From contig NC_071345.1 of NCBI RefSeq assembly GCF_027744825.2, forward strand, positions 7,100,001 to 7,164,000: a DNA stretch of 64,000 nucleotides, in the 5' to 3' direction. This stretch comes from Synchiropus splendidus. Its lineage: Eukaryota > Chordata > Actinopteri > Syngnathiformes > Callionymidae. Shown here one piece after another: positions 50,235 through 62,976 of the stretch (within the stretch, counting starts at the first letter, position 1; each line of letters begins with the position of its first letter). The notes beneath the pieces were generated by a model. That model saw only the letters and a list, made by a program, of their open reading frames with translations. It did no database searches and was not told the DNA's origin. Position numbers and translations under genes: made by a program.

Positions 50235-50944
50235 GTATCCTTCAAATCGTTTGCATGGTGAACTTGTTTCAACTTTAAAAACTTATTTAGAAACCAGAAA
50301 GTTTACGCATGTCACATAGTTATGTGTTACAGGTGCGGAGCTTGAAACAAATTCTTTTTAAGACGAGCAGAAGACTCTGTGAAATAGTTGATGAATCACT
50401 TTCCCTCCCACTGCCGTGCTCCTTTCCTTTGTATTGTTGCGTTTATTTTTGTACCTCTCATTCTCACCAACTCTCATCTTCAAACCCAAGTGCTTTAAAA
50501 GCTCTTGTCACATATCACTTACTCAGACAGATTAGGTCCCCATGACATTTTCTGCCCCAGTTCCGTTTATAAAAAATGCCCTCAAAGAAGGTGGAGGTAG
50601 ATAGCGTCCAAAAAACTTGGCACACAATAGTGTTATATAGCCTCCCTTATAGTTTAACCCCAGTGTGCCCTAGTGGTGCCCTGCAGATAAAGAAGCCGTC
50701 CCCTATGGGAGGCTCAAATTAAATCCCCCGGGGTCTCGCGACTAATAGCTCTCAAACTGATGCATTCGGTCCCGTCTCTGTTTTCTGTAGAGTCCGACAA
50801 GTATTCCATCACCCGTATGAAAGTTTGTCTGCGGTTGTTAACATTCATTACAGAGGCGAGAAAGTGACTTTTACACCTGAAGCTGCTCTTTATTTAACCA
50901 TTAGGATAATGTCTTGCTGCTGCTGTTGCACTCACCTGAGTGAG

Positions 50945-50977
<33 letters not shown>

Positions 50978-53510
50978 CGGATGAGTGTGTCACAAAAGGT
51001 TCGCCTGAGGACTCCGTAAAGATGTGTATTTATGATTGGTTGTGTTTTCTCTAGTGTTCCTCTTATCATCTATCCCTGTTGTAAAAAGCCCACAATCATT
51101 GTCGTTTCTTTTCTCTTTTTTTTTTTCATTTCATAAAGATCTGTCAACAGCCCGGGGGGCCCTTTGGCTGTTGCTTGGCAGCCAAATACTTCTTTTTTTT
51201 TGTTTTCTCTTCCACCAATACCCCCTCTCCTCCTCCTCCCTGTCTTTTCTTTGAAGAGGACGTTAACAGGTGTTTGCAGTGAGCTGTTTATCTTTCATTA
51301 CCTCGCCTTGTCTTGTCTTCTGACCCAAGGGTGAATGCTTTCCAGAGATCCATAATCCTTTGCTTCTGCCGGCTCCCGATGGTGGGATGAAAAGAGAAAA
51401 GAGAAAGGGAGAGACACCGAACCAGAAAACAATCAAACTATCACCACATATATGCCAGAAGCCGCGGCTTTTATTACGGCGTTAAAGCATTCTGGAGCTG
51501 GAACAGATGCTGTCTTATAAGGGTGATGTCTGAAATGATCTATTAATAAGTTGGGCGACTAAAACTTTGTTAAGCTCAATGCACATTCCCATTAAAGCGC
51601 GAAGATTAGAAGCAGCTTGTCAGACATTTTCGCGAGGTGTGTTCAAGTTCACCTGTGTTGAGCATTGTTGCCGAGCAGATGGCCGCGGTCGCTTTCCTTC
51701 ATTTGTTCCCAGACTGACTCCAAATAGTCTTGTCCTTACACCTGGAACTAGGAACGCGACCAGCTATTTTTCCCTCTCATGACTTTGGGCTTTGGGGAAG
51801 TGTTGTGAGAATGATGATGTCTTGTCAGATGTGGCAGACGCGCGTCGGGCCAGCTGGTGCGAGCGAGCCATCATGACAAAATAATAGCCTCGGTACGCCA
51901 CCCCTAAGTCCAATCACAATCACATTTGCAAGCTGTGAGGCAAGTGCAGATGAGAATGCCTCATCAGGAAATGCGACGCTTCCTAATCGTCAACCGAAGG
52001 GAGGTGATATTCTTTTGATGGCTTCGGTAGTAAAAGCTCTTTGTTTAGAAATAATCTTAAGTGGCGAAGTGGCCCGATTGGGCAAACAGATTTATCAATC
52101 TCTAAGTGTGGAGTTTAAGTTCTAATACCACAAAAGGAGGGGGGGAAAAAAAGCCATTTGTGGGGGAAAGCTGTTTTTCTCTGCCTCCCTCTGTCAGTGG
52201 ATCCATTGTATCCCCTCCACTCGGAGCAGATGGTGCGGTGTGGAGAGCGGAGTGCTGCTCTTTTGGCCGGGCCTGTCAGAGTAACACCAGTCTGCCAGGG
52301 TTTCCCCCACAAGACCCTTGCTGTGTATACAACTAACTGGCCCTCTCTCACTGAATCAGACAAAGTAGACAGGGTCTTTAAGGAGCCAGCCCAGCGTGGT
52401 TCAGCATTTGCTGGCTTTGCTTTCTAACCCTGAGGCCAAGGGCAATCCAATCCAGCAGCTGATGCCTTCGTCCATAGTTACTGCTACATCTGGACACTTG
52501 ACTGATTTTAACGGCCGCAGCCTCCCCCGTCCATCATAAATGATGCCACACAATGGATTTCCTCCATTCCAGTGTGAACCCGCTCCTTGTAAACCAAAGG
52601 GCCTGTCTAATGTCAATTCTTGTCTTGATGAAAACGAACGCTTTTGTTGTCGCCCTGCTTCTAATTCCCCGCTGCATCTCTGACCCACCAGATTGATATT
52701 ATCTGATGCATTATACGGCCGTTAATTCACCATGGAAATGGCTCGGGCTGTTCGGTGGCGCAGATGTGTTTTAGTCCCCTCCTCGTTGCTGGCTGAGTCC
52801 AAAGTATTAGATACCCTCTTCTCCTTCTCCTCCTCCTTCTATTGCTCCTCCAAGGGTTTGGCAGAGAAGCTGAGCTAAAGGGGGAGGAGCAGAGAGAGGG
52901 GAGGGGTGGGGGGGTGTAATTGAAGGTTGGAACTATGCTTTCCCTCAAGGTGCCCCAACAGCTCCTTTCCATCCTCTCGGGTGTTACATTCAAGCGATCC
53001 ATTAGGAATACGAGGCCGCTGACAGACTAGAGAGGGCTTCTCGCTCGTGATGATCTCCTGGACCTGATCTCCTTACCAACACCGCACAGTCGTCTCCAGC
53101 CTTGGCACGTGTGGATGCCAAGCCATTACGCCTTCTCTCCCATCACTGGCATTAACTGCTATCTTTGTTTGAGATATGCAAATGTCTTGTTTTCTTCACT
53201 CCCCGTCTCGAGTGGAGGTAAACTCCGGGGGTAGGCAAAAAGGCGTCTGCTCGCTTTGACTGTGAAATGAGTCTCCTTATGTAAAAGCGTCGGGCAGCGT
53301 TTCATGTACCGTGAGTCTGTCACACCTGACGCTGACGATGCTAATTGCAAGCAAATGGTTTGCGCGTCGGTTCACTGTCTTTGACAAATCTCAGCTCAGA
53401 CGTGACGCTTGAATTGCGCACCAGCGGCGTAAATAAACACAACGTTGATTTTGTTTGTCTGTGATGTGCAGGGATGCTTCCAAACTTTCCTTAACAGCAG
53501 CGACCTTCAG
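50235..53510 (+). other. prox1: prox1 intron 2
   Basis: A 3.3 kb intron. It contains a (GT)n run (50947-50975), a T-rich segment near 51110-51130, GC-richer unique DNA at about 51830-52030 and 52430-53170 that may be regulatory, and a CTCCTT-rich patch at 52818-52845. No other gene is visible. Confidence 0.7.
50947..50975. repeat. (GT)n microsatellite
   Basis: A pure GT run of about 29 bases inside a prox1 intron. Confidence 0.9.
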
Positions 53511-53618
53511 ATACAGGAGGGTCTTTCCCCAAATCACCTGAAGAAAGCCAAGCTCATGTTTTTCTACACCCGCTACCCCAGCTCCAACATGCTCAAGATG
53601 TACTTCTCTGATGTCAAG
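53511..53618 (+). CDS. prox1: prox1 exon 3: start of the homeo-Prospero domain
   Basis: Thirty-six codons, [20 protein letters not shown] followed by [16 protein letters not shown], nearly identical to the vertebrate PROX1 segment that opens the homeodomain (helices 1-2). The donor is AAG|GTGAGG (53619). The acceptor is placed at CTTCAG|ATACAG because relatives continue GSx-MQEGL at this point. A second in-frame acceptor, GTGCAG|GGATGC (exon start 53472), has the better pyrimidine tract and would add 13 codons beginning GCFQTF. In the chosen model residue I replaces the usual M before QEGL. Both joins are phase 0. Confidence 0.93.
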
Positions 53619-54929
53619 GTGAGGCCTTTACGTTTCACACTGCACGACACTTGGACACAGCCAGTGCAAAAAAACAGGGATTTTTTTAATCACATTTGTA
53701 AATACTCAGTTTCAAAAGTCAGAAATAAAAAGTGCTGAACAAACCCTATTCTAGACCTTGGTGTCTTACACTATCATAAATTTGTTAGTATAATATTCAT
53801 AAGCCAAATTTGCATTCAAAAATTCAAATTTCATTCAAATCTTAGGAATTTTCAGATGGGTAATGGGTGAATTTCCACTCCAGTGGTTTCAATTGTACCT
53901 ACGAAGACACTGAGACAGCGCGTACCTCCATGCTAAAACAAAGCTCCCCACCTGGGATCAAACTCTGTGCTTGAAAGTTGTCTCCACAGTCTCTTGAAAG
54001 TTGATTTAGTTCAGGGATTATCTTATAAGATGTGTTTTATAAAGTCAAGACGATCTGTTTTTTCTAAGTTCTGGCCTCATTTCAACCAGTTTGAACCAGC
54101 TCCACAGTTGCGTCTCTTCGATGTTTACCCAGTTCTAACCAATCCTGAAATGTTTTAGGGCAATGCTGCTGACCAATAAACCTACACTGCTGAAAATATA
54201 ATATTATAGTTGCAGAATCTCAGTTGGATAATAGATTTTTAAAACCTGCTTTAGCTCGTCCAACTTTAAACCTAAAACTTAATACAGTCACCTGTTTCCT
54301 TGCGACAAGTTTTGCTACTGCTTTCAGGTTTGCAATTCTGCCCGTCAGAGGCGGTTTCATGTAAAAGAGGAAGAGAATGTGTTTTCGTGGTGAGGCTAGA
54401 GAGCAGATGAGTATTCCAAAGAAAAAGAGTTGCGTGAGTAATGGAGGACTAGCGAGCAGCCTGGAGACAGAAGAGTGGTTGACGGAGCAGGTGTAAGGGT
54501 GGATGTTAACACAGACGGATGGGGGGAGGAGAAAGAAGCCGTTTCGGGTACGAGAACGAGCGTTGGCACAAATGGGAGTTTAATAATTGGGAAAACAAAG
54601 CACAATATGTATGCGGCAACAAAAAAAAACGACACAATGGCCGTGTTGGTTCTCGTGTGTTTGTGTGCTCTCGGACCATACGGAGGGGAAAACACTGTGA
54701 CAGATCCAGGCCATCTTATTCAAATCAGAAGATAAAGGTTCCCTTTTCTCTCAGCTGCTCGCTCTTGGATGCCGCTGCCACCCAACATGACTCACGGGTC
54801 ACATGACTTCCTCTCATCACTGGATGGAAAGAGGGCGTATGTTGGCAAAGTGGCACCTGCAGATGGGTTTTCGCTCCTGTACTCCATGCACTTTTTCTTT
54901 GCGTGATGAAGTCTGACCCCCGGCTCTGC

Positions 54930-55210
54930 TAATTCCCCCTAAACAACGTGGCCTCTTCACATATGGCCTCATCAGATACTTAAACAAGGTCAAGATAGTT
55001 AAGGGGATTAACAGTCACATAGATTTGTTTTTGTTTTGGCTGCCAGACAATAGACTTAAGGTCCGAGTTGTCAGACATGTATGGGAATGGGACCGTCTAA
55101 TGAGATTCAGCCGCCGTGACCCGTCCTCCTCAGACTTGGAGGCTAATCAGGTCTCCCCTAATTGTCAAGAATCTAATGAATGTGGGAAGTGGGTTGCCTT
55201 CGTGGAAGTG
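54930..55210. promoter_or_regulatory. Candidate intronic enhancer
   Basis: Unique DNA with repeated homeodomain-type motifs: TGCTAATTCCCC, GGGGATTAACAG, TCTAATGAGATT, GGCTAATCAGG, CCTAATTGTC and TCTAATGAATG, within about 280 bases of a prox1 intron. This is inference from motif density. Confidence 0.3.
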
Positions 55211-55573
55211 GGACGCTTTCACTGTTTCCTCAATGAGCTCCTTTCAAGACGCCTCTGACTTCTGCTTTGACTGTGGGGAGCTGTGATTTGTTTTGACAGA
55301 TCGGTTATGACACCATGATCTCTTCACCGCTGCCCTCAAGACGTCTCATTATCGAAGCCGCCATTGTGTTGCTTTTATTATCGCGGATTAATGGAGCGAT
55401 GAGTCATTTAAAGTCACTGTCTCGATTTGCGCTCCTTGATTTTGTCCTGTTTCCTTTACAACCCGGCCGAGCTGTCGAGAAACAGAGGGCTCGCTCACTT
55501 CTATATGTCATTCCTTCTCTTTTATTTATGTTTTTCGCTGATGGTGTGGCATACTATGTGGGGCCGGGGCTGG

Positions 55574-55595
55574 AAAAAAAAAAAAAAAAAAAAAA
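55574..55595. repeat. Poly-A run
   Basis: About 22 A residues followed by GAAAAGAAAAG. Confidence 0.9.
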
Positions 55596-56980
55596 AGAAA
55601 AGAAAAGCCAGCGGCTGGATTTGAGTCGCCGCAGTGACAAAAGCCTGCTTTCCAGGGCTGCTTTTTTTTGTGTGTAGTCAGCCAATAGGCAGCCGGAGAT
55701 TATCTCCCACAATTCACCCCTGCAAAAACAGGAAACGTCAGAAAGCCCCGGTGACTATGAAGGGGCTTACGAGAGAGAGAGAGAAAGACAGACAGGGAGG
55801 AAAGTGAGAAAGAGGAGGCCCGCACGGGCTTCTGTGCATTTCGGCTCTCCCCTCAGCTTGTTCTGGATGTAGCGCCGGACTCTGAGGTCATCTGCGCGCT
55901 ATTGTTGACCCTCAGAGATAAAGTTGCCAGCAGACACTTTGCATTAAAGTGCTTGAATTACAAACCTGGGGGAGACACAATGTTTCCGCTGATGTGCTGT
56001 GTTTTATACTGTCAATATTTATCTGTCAAAATATTGGTACAATTTAGCAGCTAATTTTATAGAAACGTGTTGTATTCATTGATAAAGTTGAAACTTATTT
56101 TTGTCTAAAAGTTGGACCTAGACAACTTCAAGAGGACAAACACAGGAGAGAATAACAACTTTATTCTGGCTCAACACACAATAAAAGCTTAATGGATCAA
56201 AACTAGCTTTTAAAATGCATAATAATGTCCAAGGCATTTACTGACCTAAATACACGACTTTATCCTCCCATTCTCCCAACTGTCTCTAGCTTGAGGATGT
56301 CTTGTGTGTTTTTTAATACCTTATTTATTGTGAATATTTTTGAAAAAATACAGTTAACTTTGCAATAAAAATGACACTTCAAAACCACCAGAGCTTGTTA
56401 GCATTTTATAAAACCTATTGCTGAGTGACTGATAGTCGTGTCAAGATTTCAAACATGCCAACCTTGCACCCGTGACTCGACTGGCGTTTGGCAGGCGGCG
56501 ACTACAGTTCCACCCGAGATGCTTGAGTGTTCTCCTATTGTGGACAAAACCAAGACACACACATGTGCGTGTGTCACGTTTTATCTGGTCCTGTTAGCAC
56601 TAAGCGCTGACCTTTCACAGGCTCTTGAGTGTGAGTGTGAGAAACACACTGGCGTTGTGTCTCTATCATCTGCTTCTCAGCCCTCCGCACACACACTTTC
56701 CTCCCTGCATCTCATGTCTGTGGTGCTGACCCCTGCCAAGCCTGATTAAGGAGCTGCAGTGATGTGCTCCTTTCAAGCCATTCCCCTCTTTTACCCACAA
56801 CACCCTGGTCCTTAGCCGCTATAAGGGGGTCTCGATCCCCCACCAGCAACTTAATGAACCAAGACTGCTTGCTGCCCGCTCGCCAAATTTAAGTCAGTGG
56901 CCACGTTGGAGGAAATTTATGAGGATACAATGGGTTTGTTGTATAAATTCATGCCCTGAGTCAAAACCTCAGTCTTCGGC

Positions 56981-57011
56981 GGAGACAATAGATCTCCTCC
57001 GGAGCTGTCAG
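56981..57011 (+). promoter_or_regulatory. 31-base motif shared with upstream region (copy 2)
   Basis: GGAGACAATAGATCTCCTCC followed by GGAGCTGTCAG matches 20344-20374 at 27 of 31 positions in the same orientation. The flanks are unrelated. GGAG...CTCC and CTCCTCCGGAG give it partial dyad symmetry. It lies in a prox1 intron. Confidence 0.4.
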
Positions 57012-57893
57012 TTTAATAAAAATGATCCTTGTCTAAAGTGATGGATGTGTCCGTCACCTGACTGCGCTGACACCAAAGGTCTCCTGAGTGAGTGATGGCA
57101 ACTACCGGCTCAACTTTCACATCAGGAAGCACTTGGGAAACACACGAGGGGATTCAGGCTCAGGTATTCTCTTTGTCTGAGCTGAAATATTATGTTTTTT
57201 TAAGCCATGGTTTGGTCTAATTCTTCACCATCCTCATGTCCTCTAGTTAGACTTCTTGACTCCAGCCAGACATTTCGGCTTGGTTCTTGTCATTTGTGGC
57301 CAAAAATCGGACTTTTCTTCAAAAACTATAGTCGGAGCAGAACAGTAAAAGTCAGGCAACTGTGTAGTTTCACCACTATGCCTGTCACGTATTGATGAGG
57401 AAGTGAATTAACATCACCTCACTCCAGACTACTTCCTCTATTCCAATTCAAGTTTGTGGCGAGAGCCCACGAATGTTATCACTGCTTCAGTCAAGAGTTT
57501 TTGTTCTTCCCACCTGTGGAGCTCGCAGTGTGTGTTTAAGAATGGCTCTGCGCAGCGAATGTTATTTGTAAGAGTCAGTAGTTTGTTTGTTTGATTCTAT
57601 CATGTCACGACCCCAGCTTGCTGACACTCACGTTCCGGCCACCTGCCCCCACCCACAGCTAAACGCCATTGTCTGACACGGCTGACCTGCAAACTCCCCC
57701 CCCCACCTACAGCTTATTTCTGCATAGATGCCCACTTTAAACCAGCTCTTGAAACAATCCCCAAACCTTCTCCTGTTTAACTCTGAAAACGCATCATGAA
57801 AGTTGATCATTTCTGACTTCTCGGTGTGAAGTTTCGTCCTTTCATGTGGCGTGTTTTCCTGCCGTCCGGGCCGCAGAGCGCGTGTGTACATGT

Positions 57894-57895
<2 letters not shown>

Positions 57896-57928
<33 letters not shown>
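57896..57928. repeat. (GT)n microsatellite
   Basis: A pure GT run of about 33 bases. Confidence 0.9.
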
Positions 57929-57929
<1 letters not shown>

Positions 57930-58303
57930 CCACAAACAATAGTCACAGCTTAATCTCCATGTCAAAACCACTCTACCTCCCCAGCGGGCAGTCCGCTCAG
58001 CATTTAGTAGCGTTTTTGTCCCCCATTCTTCGTGCACCACAAAAAGAGCAGAGGGAGCGGCAGAAGTGGCGACCAGCGAGTGCGTTTCCATCTGTGTGTG
58101 ATTTCTGAGGCGGTGTCTTGGTTGATAACACGTTGTTGATATGTGGCTTTGGAAAATATAAAGGTGCAAAACTAACTTTTTATAGGTCAAAGGTTAAAAA
58201 TGGTTTTATAAATCAGAGGCTTTTCTTCTAAATATTCCATGTAAAGAATGTATATATAGGTATATACATATAAAATACTTGGATGGATTATAATATCCAT
58301 CAG

Positions 58304-58304
<1 letters not shown>

Positions 58305-58377
<73 letters not shown>
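58305..58377. repeat. (TA)n tract
   Basis: About 73 bases of pure TA dinucleotide in a prox1 intron, preceded by TATATA-rich DNA. Confidence 0.95.
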
Positions 58378-58380
<3 letters not shown>

Positions 58381-59523
58381 CCAGTTCAGATCTGTCAGTG
58401 TGATGCCTCTATCTTGTTGCTGAACAGGAAGTGAGTGATGTTACAAACAGCGCATGGCGGCTATGGATTATTAAACATGTCAGAGTGGATGAAAGATGCA
58501 GCAAGTCAGAACGATTAGCAAAACATCCAATTTATGGCACCAGAGGGGAAACGTTTCCAATGGAAGCAAGACAGAGGCTGGAAGCCGAAGTGAGCCGTGA
58601 GATGTATTCTAGAATGAGTGCCAGTGGAATGACAGTGAAAAATCTTAAAAACTAGTGTTCATTTGGCACCCAAAAAGGATGTCAGTGCCAGGATCGGTGA
58701 AGCTTTTACAAGAAAATTAAATATTAAAATTGGTTGAGCTCAGAGCGGGTCGTGGGCCGAGCCTCAGTCCAGATCCCCCGCGGTCCTTATCAGGGGTCTC
58801 TGTGTTTAGACAGTGTGTTTTCACTGCTGAGACCCGGCGGAAAAAGAGCCAGGACCAGCTGAGGCTCCTAATAGGTTTACTTGGCCCCATTGAGTCCAAC
58901 CGAGCGGCACAGATCAGATAGTCACAGCTTTCTTCTTATCTTCGCCTTCTTTCTATCTCCCTCCATTTCTTTTCTTCCAGTCCGGGAGGTGTAGAGAGGG
59001 GAGGAGAATCGGGGTGTAATTGGTGAACGGGGTTAAGTACATGTTGGAGCCCCCTGCGGGCCGGGGCGCTTCAGATGATGACTTAATCGTTTTTCTGGTC
59101 AATTATGTGTTTGTGGTCCTGGAACCCCCCCCCTCCTCCTCATCCTCCTCGAATCATCTTCCTCCACTTCTCCCTCCACTCTTCGGGTTATGATACTGCG
59201 ATGTCTGCTCCCAGCGGGGTAGATGAACTACACACAGCCTCACAGTCGCTCCCACACACACTGCTCTCCCCTCCTCGCCCTCTGTCTTACTTAATGTCTC
59301 TATTATCTTCTGTCACTTCCTAATCTCTCGTCCTTTCGCTCCCAAAAAAATGTCTTCTCTCACTTAAGCGCTGTGAAAACTGTTCCCTCCTGTGGAACGA
59401 CAGATTTTTTTTTGTGTAAAACAAATCGGCTTGAGTTGTTGCTAGCCTGTTAGTGAGTTGGGATATATGAGCGTATGTACAGCATATAGTACACAGAGTT
59501 ATTTTGCTGTCCAACTTGGACGA

Positions 59524-59562
59524 AATCAAACTCAAGGCCCATGGGCCAAATCTAAGTCAGTT
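59524..59562 (+). mobile_element. hAT-like terminal fragment
   Basis: AAATCAAACTCAAGGCCCAT followed by GGGCCAAATCTAAG resembles the 'TCAAACTCAAGGCC' family ends at 11455 and 19047. Only the terminus is recognisable. Confidence 0.45.
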
Positions 59563-60206
59563 TAGGTAGACGATGGAATGGTTGGTTCAAAGTTACTGGA
59601 GAGCAATGCAGAGAATCATGAACAAAGCTGTTGACAAACTTATACCACTCACTGGCGCATGCATTCTACTGTGCGCTTATGGCAGGAATGCTATATATTG
59701 AACATTTTTTTGTTCATTATCCAACGCATCCTGTGTTATTTGTTAACTTTGATACCGACAATCTTGTGAACAGATATATAGAAGCTCTTAAGAGTTTTCT
59801 TATAAACTATAAACAGAAAACATTTGTATTTGTCTGTGTCTGCACAATGCAGCCGCACCTTTTGAAAACTAAAAAGGTTTTTCATGATGTTTGAAATTGT
59901 GTCAAATTTTAAGTGTCTGAGTGTCTGAAAATGTACAGTAGCTTTAGCCGCAGTCTTTTAATTCTTCACTTACAAGAAGTAATACAAACAAACTTTGCAG
60001 TCTGTTTCTTATTAGAAAAGTGGAGGTTATTGATCATTCAGTAAATATAGTTTTTGTTGAGGCAATGTGCTTTTTGATTTTCTATTGTCAGTTAGCATGA
60101 TCAAGCTGAAGAAGGAAACCTCTTAAAATTTGACTCATTTTCTTCTGACAAGCTTTTTCGCTAAAGCATTGACAACTGTTTTTTTTTTTCACTTGTCTCC
60201 TTCCAG

Positions 60207-60401
60207 TTCAACCGCTGCATCACCTCCCAGTTGATCAAGTGGTTCAGCAACTTCAGAGAGTTCTACTACATTCAAATGGAGAAGTTCGCCCGGCAGGCCA
60301 TCAACGACGGCGTGACGGGAGTGGAGGAGCTGAGCGTCAGCCGCGACTGCGAGCTCTTCCGCGCGCTCAACATGCACTACAACAAAGCCAACGACTTTGA
60401 G
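60207..60401 (+). CDS. prox1: prox1 exon 4: homeodomain recognition helix and start of Prospero domain
   Basis: Sixty-five codons begin FNRCITSQLIKWFSNFREFY and end NMHYNKANDFE. They include WFSNFRE of the DNA-recognition helix and continue through MEKFARQAINDGV into the Prospero domain. The acceptor follows a strong pyrimidine tract (TTTTTTTTTCACTTGTCTCC, then TTCCAG). The donor is GAG|GTAAAC (60402). Both joins are phase 0, and residues are nearly identical to vertebrate PROX1. In relatives the protein continues VPERFLEVAQ for about 61 more residues. That exon is not found before 64000, so the gene runs off the window. Confidence 0.96.
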
Positions 60402-60612
60402 GTAAACATCTGAGCCAGCGTCTCCTGGAAGTTCTTACAGCAAGAAAACGTGACAAACGCGCTTGAAATGGGGAAGAATTGACTTCCATCATCTCCTGTA
60501 GTTTCCTATCATTTGATTGTGTCTGGGCAGTTGGTGAAGGTTTACTTCCCTCTGAGTTTGCTATATTGTGCAGTGGCTTCCTCTTTTTTTTGCCACGTTC
60601 ACAGCCTGCTCA

Positions 60613-60634
60613 GTGTGTGTGTGTGTGTGTGTGT
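60613..60634. repeat. (GT)n microsatellite
   Basis: A pure GT run of about 22 bases. Confidence 0.85.
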
Positions 60635-60843
60635 CAGGTTGGCCAGTGCTCCCTCAATGTCAGCTGACAATAGACCTTGAAAAGGCTGGTGCTAAGAAGG
60701 TCCTAGAGTGATCGGGTCTGTGTGAGCGCGTATATATGTGTGCGGGTGTTTTGTTGTTGCTGCATTTCCCAGTGTCCCGTTCACCTCGAAGGGTACAGCC
60801 GTCCCTTGGACCAGCCTCGCATGCTGGCAAAGCACTTCTTCAC

Positions 60844-60878
60844 TGTGTGTGTGTGTGTGTGTGTGCGTGTGTGTGTGT
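60844..60878. repeat. (GT)n microsatellite
   Basis: A GT run of about 35 bases with one CG interruption. Confidence 0.9.
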
Positions 60879-62937
60879 CACTTTGAGGGGGGAAAAATCT
60901 CACTGTTATCAAGGTTAAGCGTCCTACTGTTTTAGCAAGAGGAAGGGGGGAAGAGGGAGATGGATAGATAGGGGGTAGAGGGTGAGAGCTCAGAGACAAA
61001 AGCATTGACGGGAGGGTGAGGGAAAGGACTGAGGGAGAATGGACAGGGGAGAAAGAAGGAGAGAAGAGAGATGACGTGTAGGGGAGAAGTGCCCTTGCGA
61101 GCAGTGGGAGTTTTGCAGTGCTCACATTTAAAGTGCTTCACTCTCTTTTCTCCCTGTTTACGCCTCTCGTCTCTTTCTGTTATTTGTCCACTGGGGCTCT
61201 TCTCCTTGCACCCAAATCACACACATATACACACTTCCCCACATCCATCTCTTCAGGGAGGCTTTTGAAAGACCCTGGCAGGCAGAAGCACTTGTCTATA
61301 TGAGGTCTCAATAAACTCCGTCGCTCACAGCGAGGCGCGAAGACTCATCCCTGCGAGCGTTTCCCTGCTCTTTTTGCTTCGCGCTCATCACTGCGAATGG
61401 TGTCATTTGACACTCTTAGAAAAGGTAGTGTTACCTGAAGATGCAGGTGCAGGAACAGCACGAGGCCACGTCTGACTGGAGCAGAGTCAAACCAAGAATC
61501 TGAAACTTTGGTTTTCTAGCATTCATTCTGTTGCTTGTACTGAAATGGTTCAGAGGGGAACCTGCCTGTTAACTGGGCTTGTCTTTTATGTTGCCGAGAC
61601 AAAGACAAGGCAGACAATATGGAATGATGAGACACATTATGTAAGGCACGTATGAGTTAGCTAGTACTCGACTCACTTGAGGTTACACTTGGGAACATTT
61701 AATGTGGTACAGGGTGATCAGTTTAGGCTTCATGGACCTTATTATATCGCAGTTAAATCACTTCAAAATGAGCGGGAACGTGTCCAGTTGAGACCATGGC
61801 TCATGCCACGCCACTTAAATGTGCAGGGTGAGTTGCTCTTTATTGAATAAAATTAGAAAAAAAACAATCCCAGTAGTATTGAAGACATTGCATTCATGAA
61901 ATAAAACTTTTATTTTATTTATTTAAATGATTATTTTAAATTAATCTGTTAGGTGCTGATGCGTTGCTGTCCTTCCCAGAAGTTGGAATATCATACATAT
62001 ATTTTGCCTCATTTTTGAAAGCTCATGAAATGAAAGATGTTGTGCTTATAGAAGACTCACATCTGAGTAAATACAGTATAGAGGGCGCGATGTTGGCTCG
62101 TCTTTCTCGCCTCCACGGGCACCCAGCACACTCCCTTTTGGTGGCTGTCAATATCTCACCGTGTTGCCAAACCCTTGAATGGACTTTGGATCTGCCTCAC
62201 CAGCTCCAACAAGGTCGCCCCTAACTGCCAGATTACAGTGTTCGGGGTCGGCAGGTGAAGACCCAGCCAAGTGGCCATTAGAAGCACAGAATTCCTCCTC
62301 CAAGTTGGCAAGACCACAACTAAATCTGTATTAACTGGTAATAAACATTTCTTCAGACACCCTGGGAGAGGCGAAGGAAAGCAATTAAAAGTTTGGCCAC
62401 AGCACCCAACAAACATGGCGTAACTGCCTCGCAGGTCTTCTTCACCCCCTGACAGACCTCTTCATTCTCGGGCCTAAATGCGCCGTCACACCTCAGACAA
62501 GACTATCATTCTTCGCCTGGCACCAGGAAGCTGCTGTTGAAACCAGCTTAAGGGAGAACAGCCTATTTGCATACTTAAATGGGAGCATTTGCAAGAAGAC
62601 AGACAGAGAGGAGCGGAGTGAGACAGGGCAGGTGAATAAGTCTTCTGTTGGTCGAGGAGCTGCTGCAGGGGAACAAGTGAGGCCGAGGGAGCCAGGGGTG
62701 TTTTGCATATTAGGGCTTTTTTTCTGGCCGGGCAGGTGTCTGAGAGATACAGGAGCTGATTAGAGTTCAACACAAGGAAAATTTGCTCAGCCATGCAAAT
62801 TTTAACCCCCTGACAAACCAACCGCCTTGGTGAAGACAGAGAGTGTGTGGGGAGGTGTGAGAGACCATGTGTGGGTTGTGTGTTTTTTCCTGTTTGATGT
62901 TTGTGTGGGACCTGTGTGTGAAGTACATGTGCACATG

Positions 62938-62938
<1 letters not shown>

Positions 62939-62974
<36 letters not shown>
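62939..62974. repeat. (GT)n microsatellite
   Basis: A pure GT run of about 36 bases. Confidence 0.9.

Positions 62975-62976
<2 letters not shown>

Larger units (their letters stand above)
53619..60206 (+). other. prox1: prox1 intron 3
   Basis: A 6.6 kb intron. It carries a poly-A run (55574-55595), (GT)n (57896-57928), (TA)n (58305-58377), a hAT-like fragment (59524-59562), the 31-base motif at 56981-57011, and a TAAT-rich block at 54930-55210. The open frame at 58431-58655 has no recognisable domain. Confidence 0.7.

Noticed and set aside
53472..53510. Extra 13 codons as constitutive part of prox1 exon 3
   Set aside because: Vertebrate relatives join the preceding exon directly to the MQEGL-type sequence, so I kept 53511 as the main start and list this as a possible alternative.
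58431..58655. 74-codon frame next to a (TA)n tract in a prox1 intron
   Set aside because: It is charged and protein-like but matches nothing I know. It is too short and isolated to call a gene or transposon fragment.
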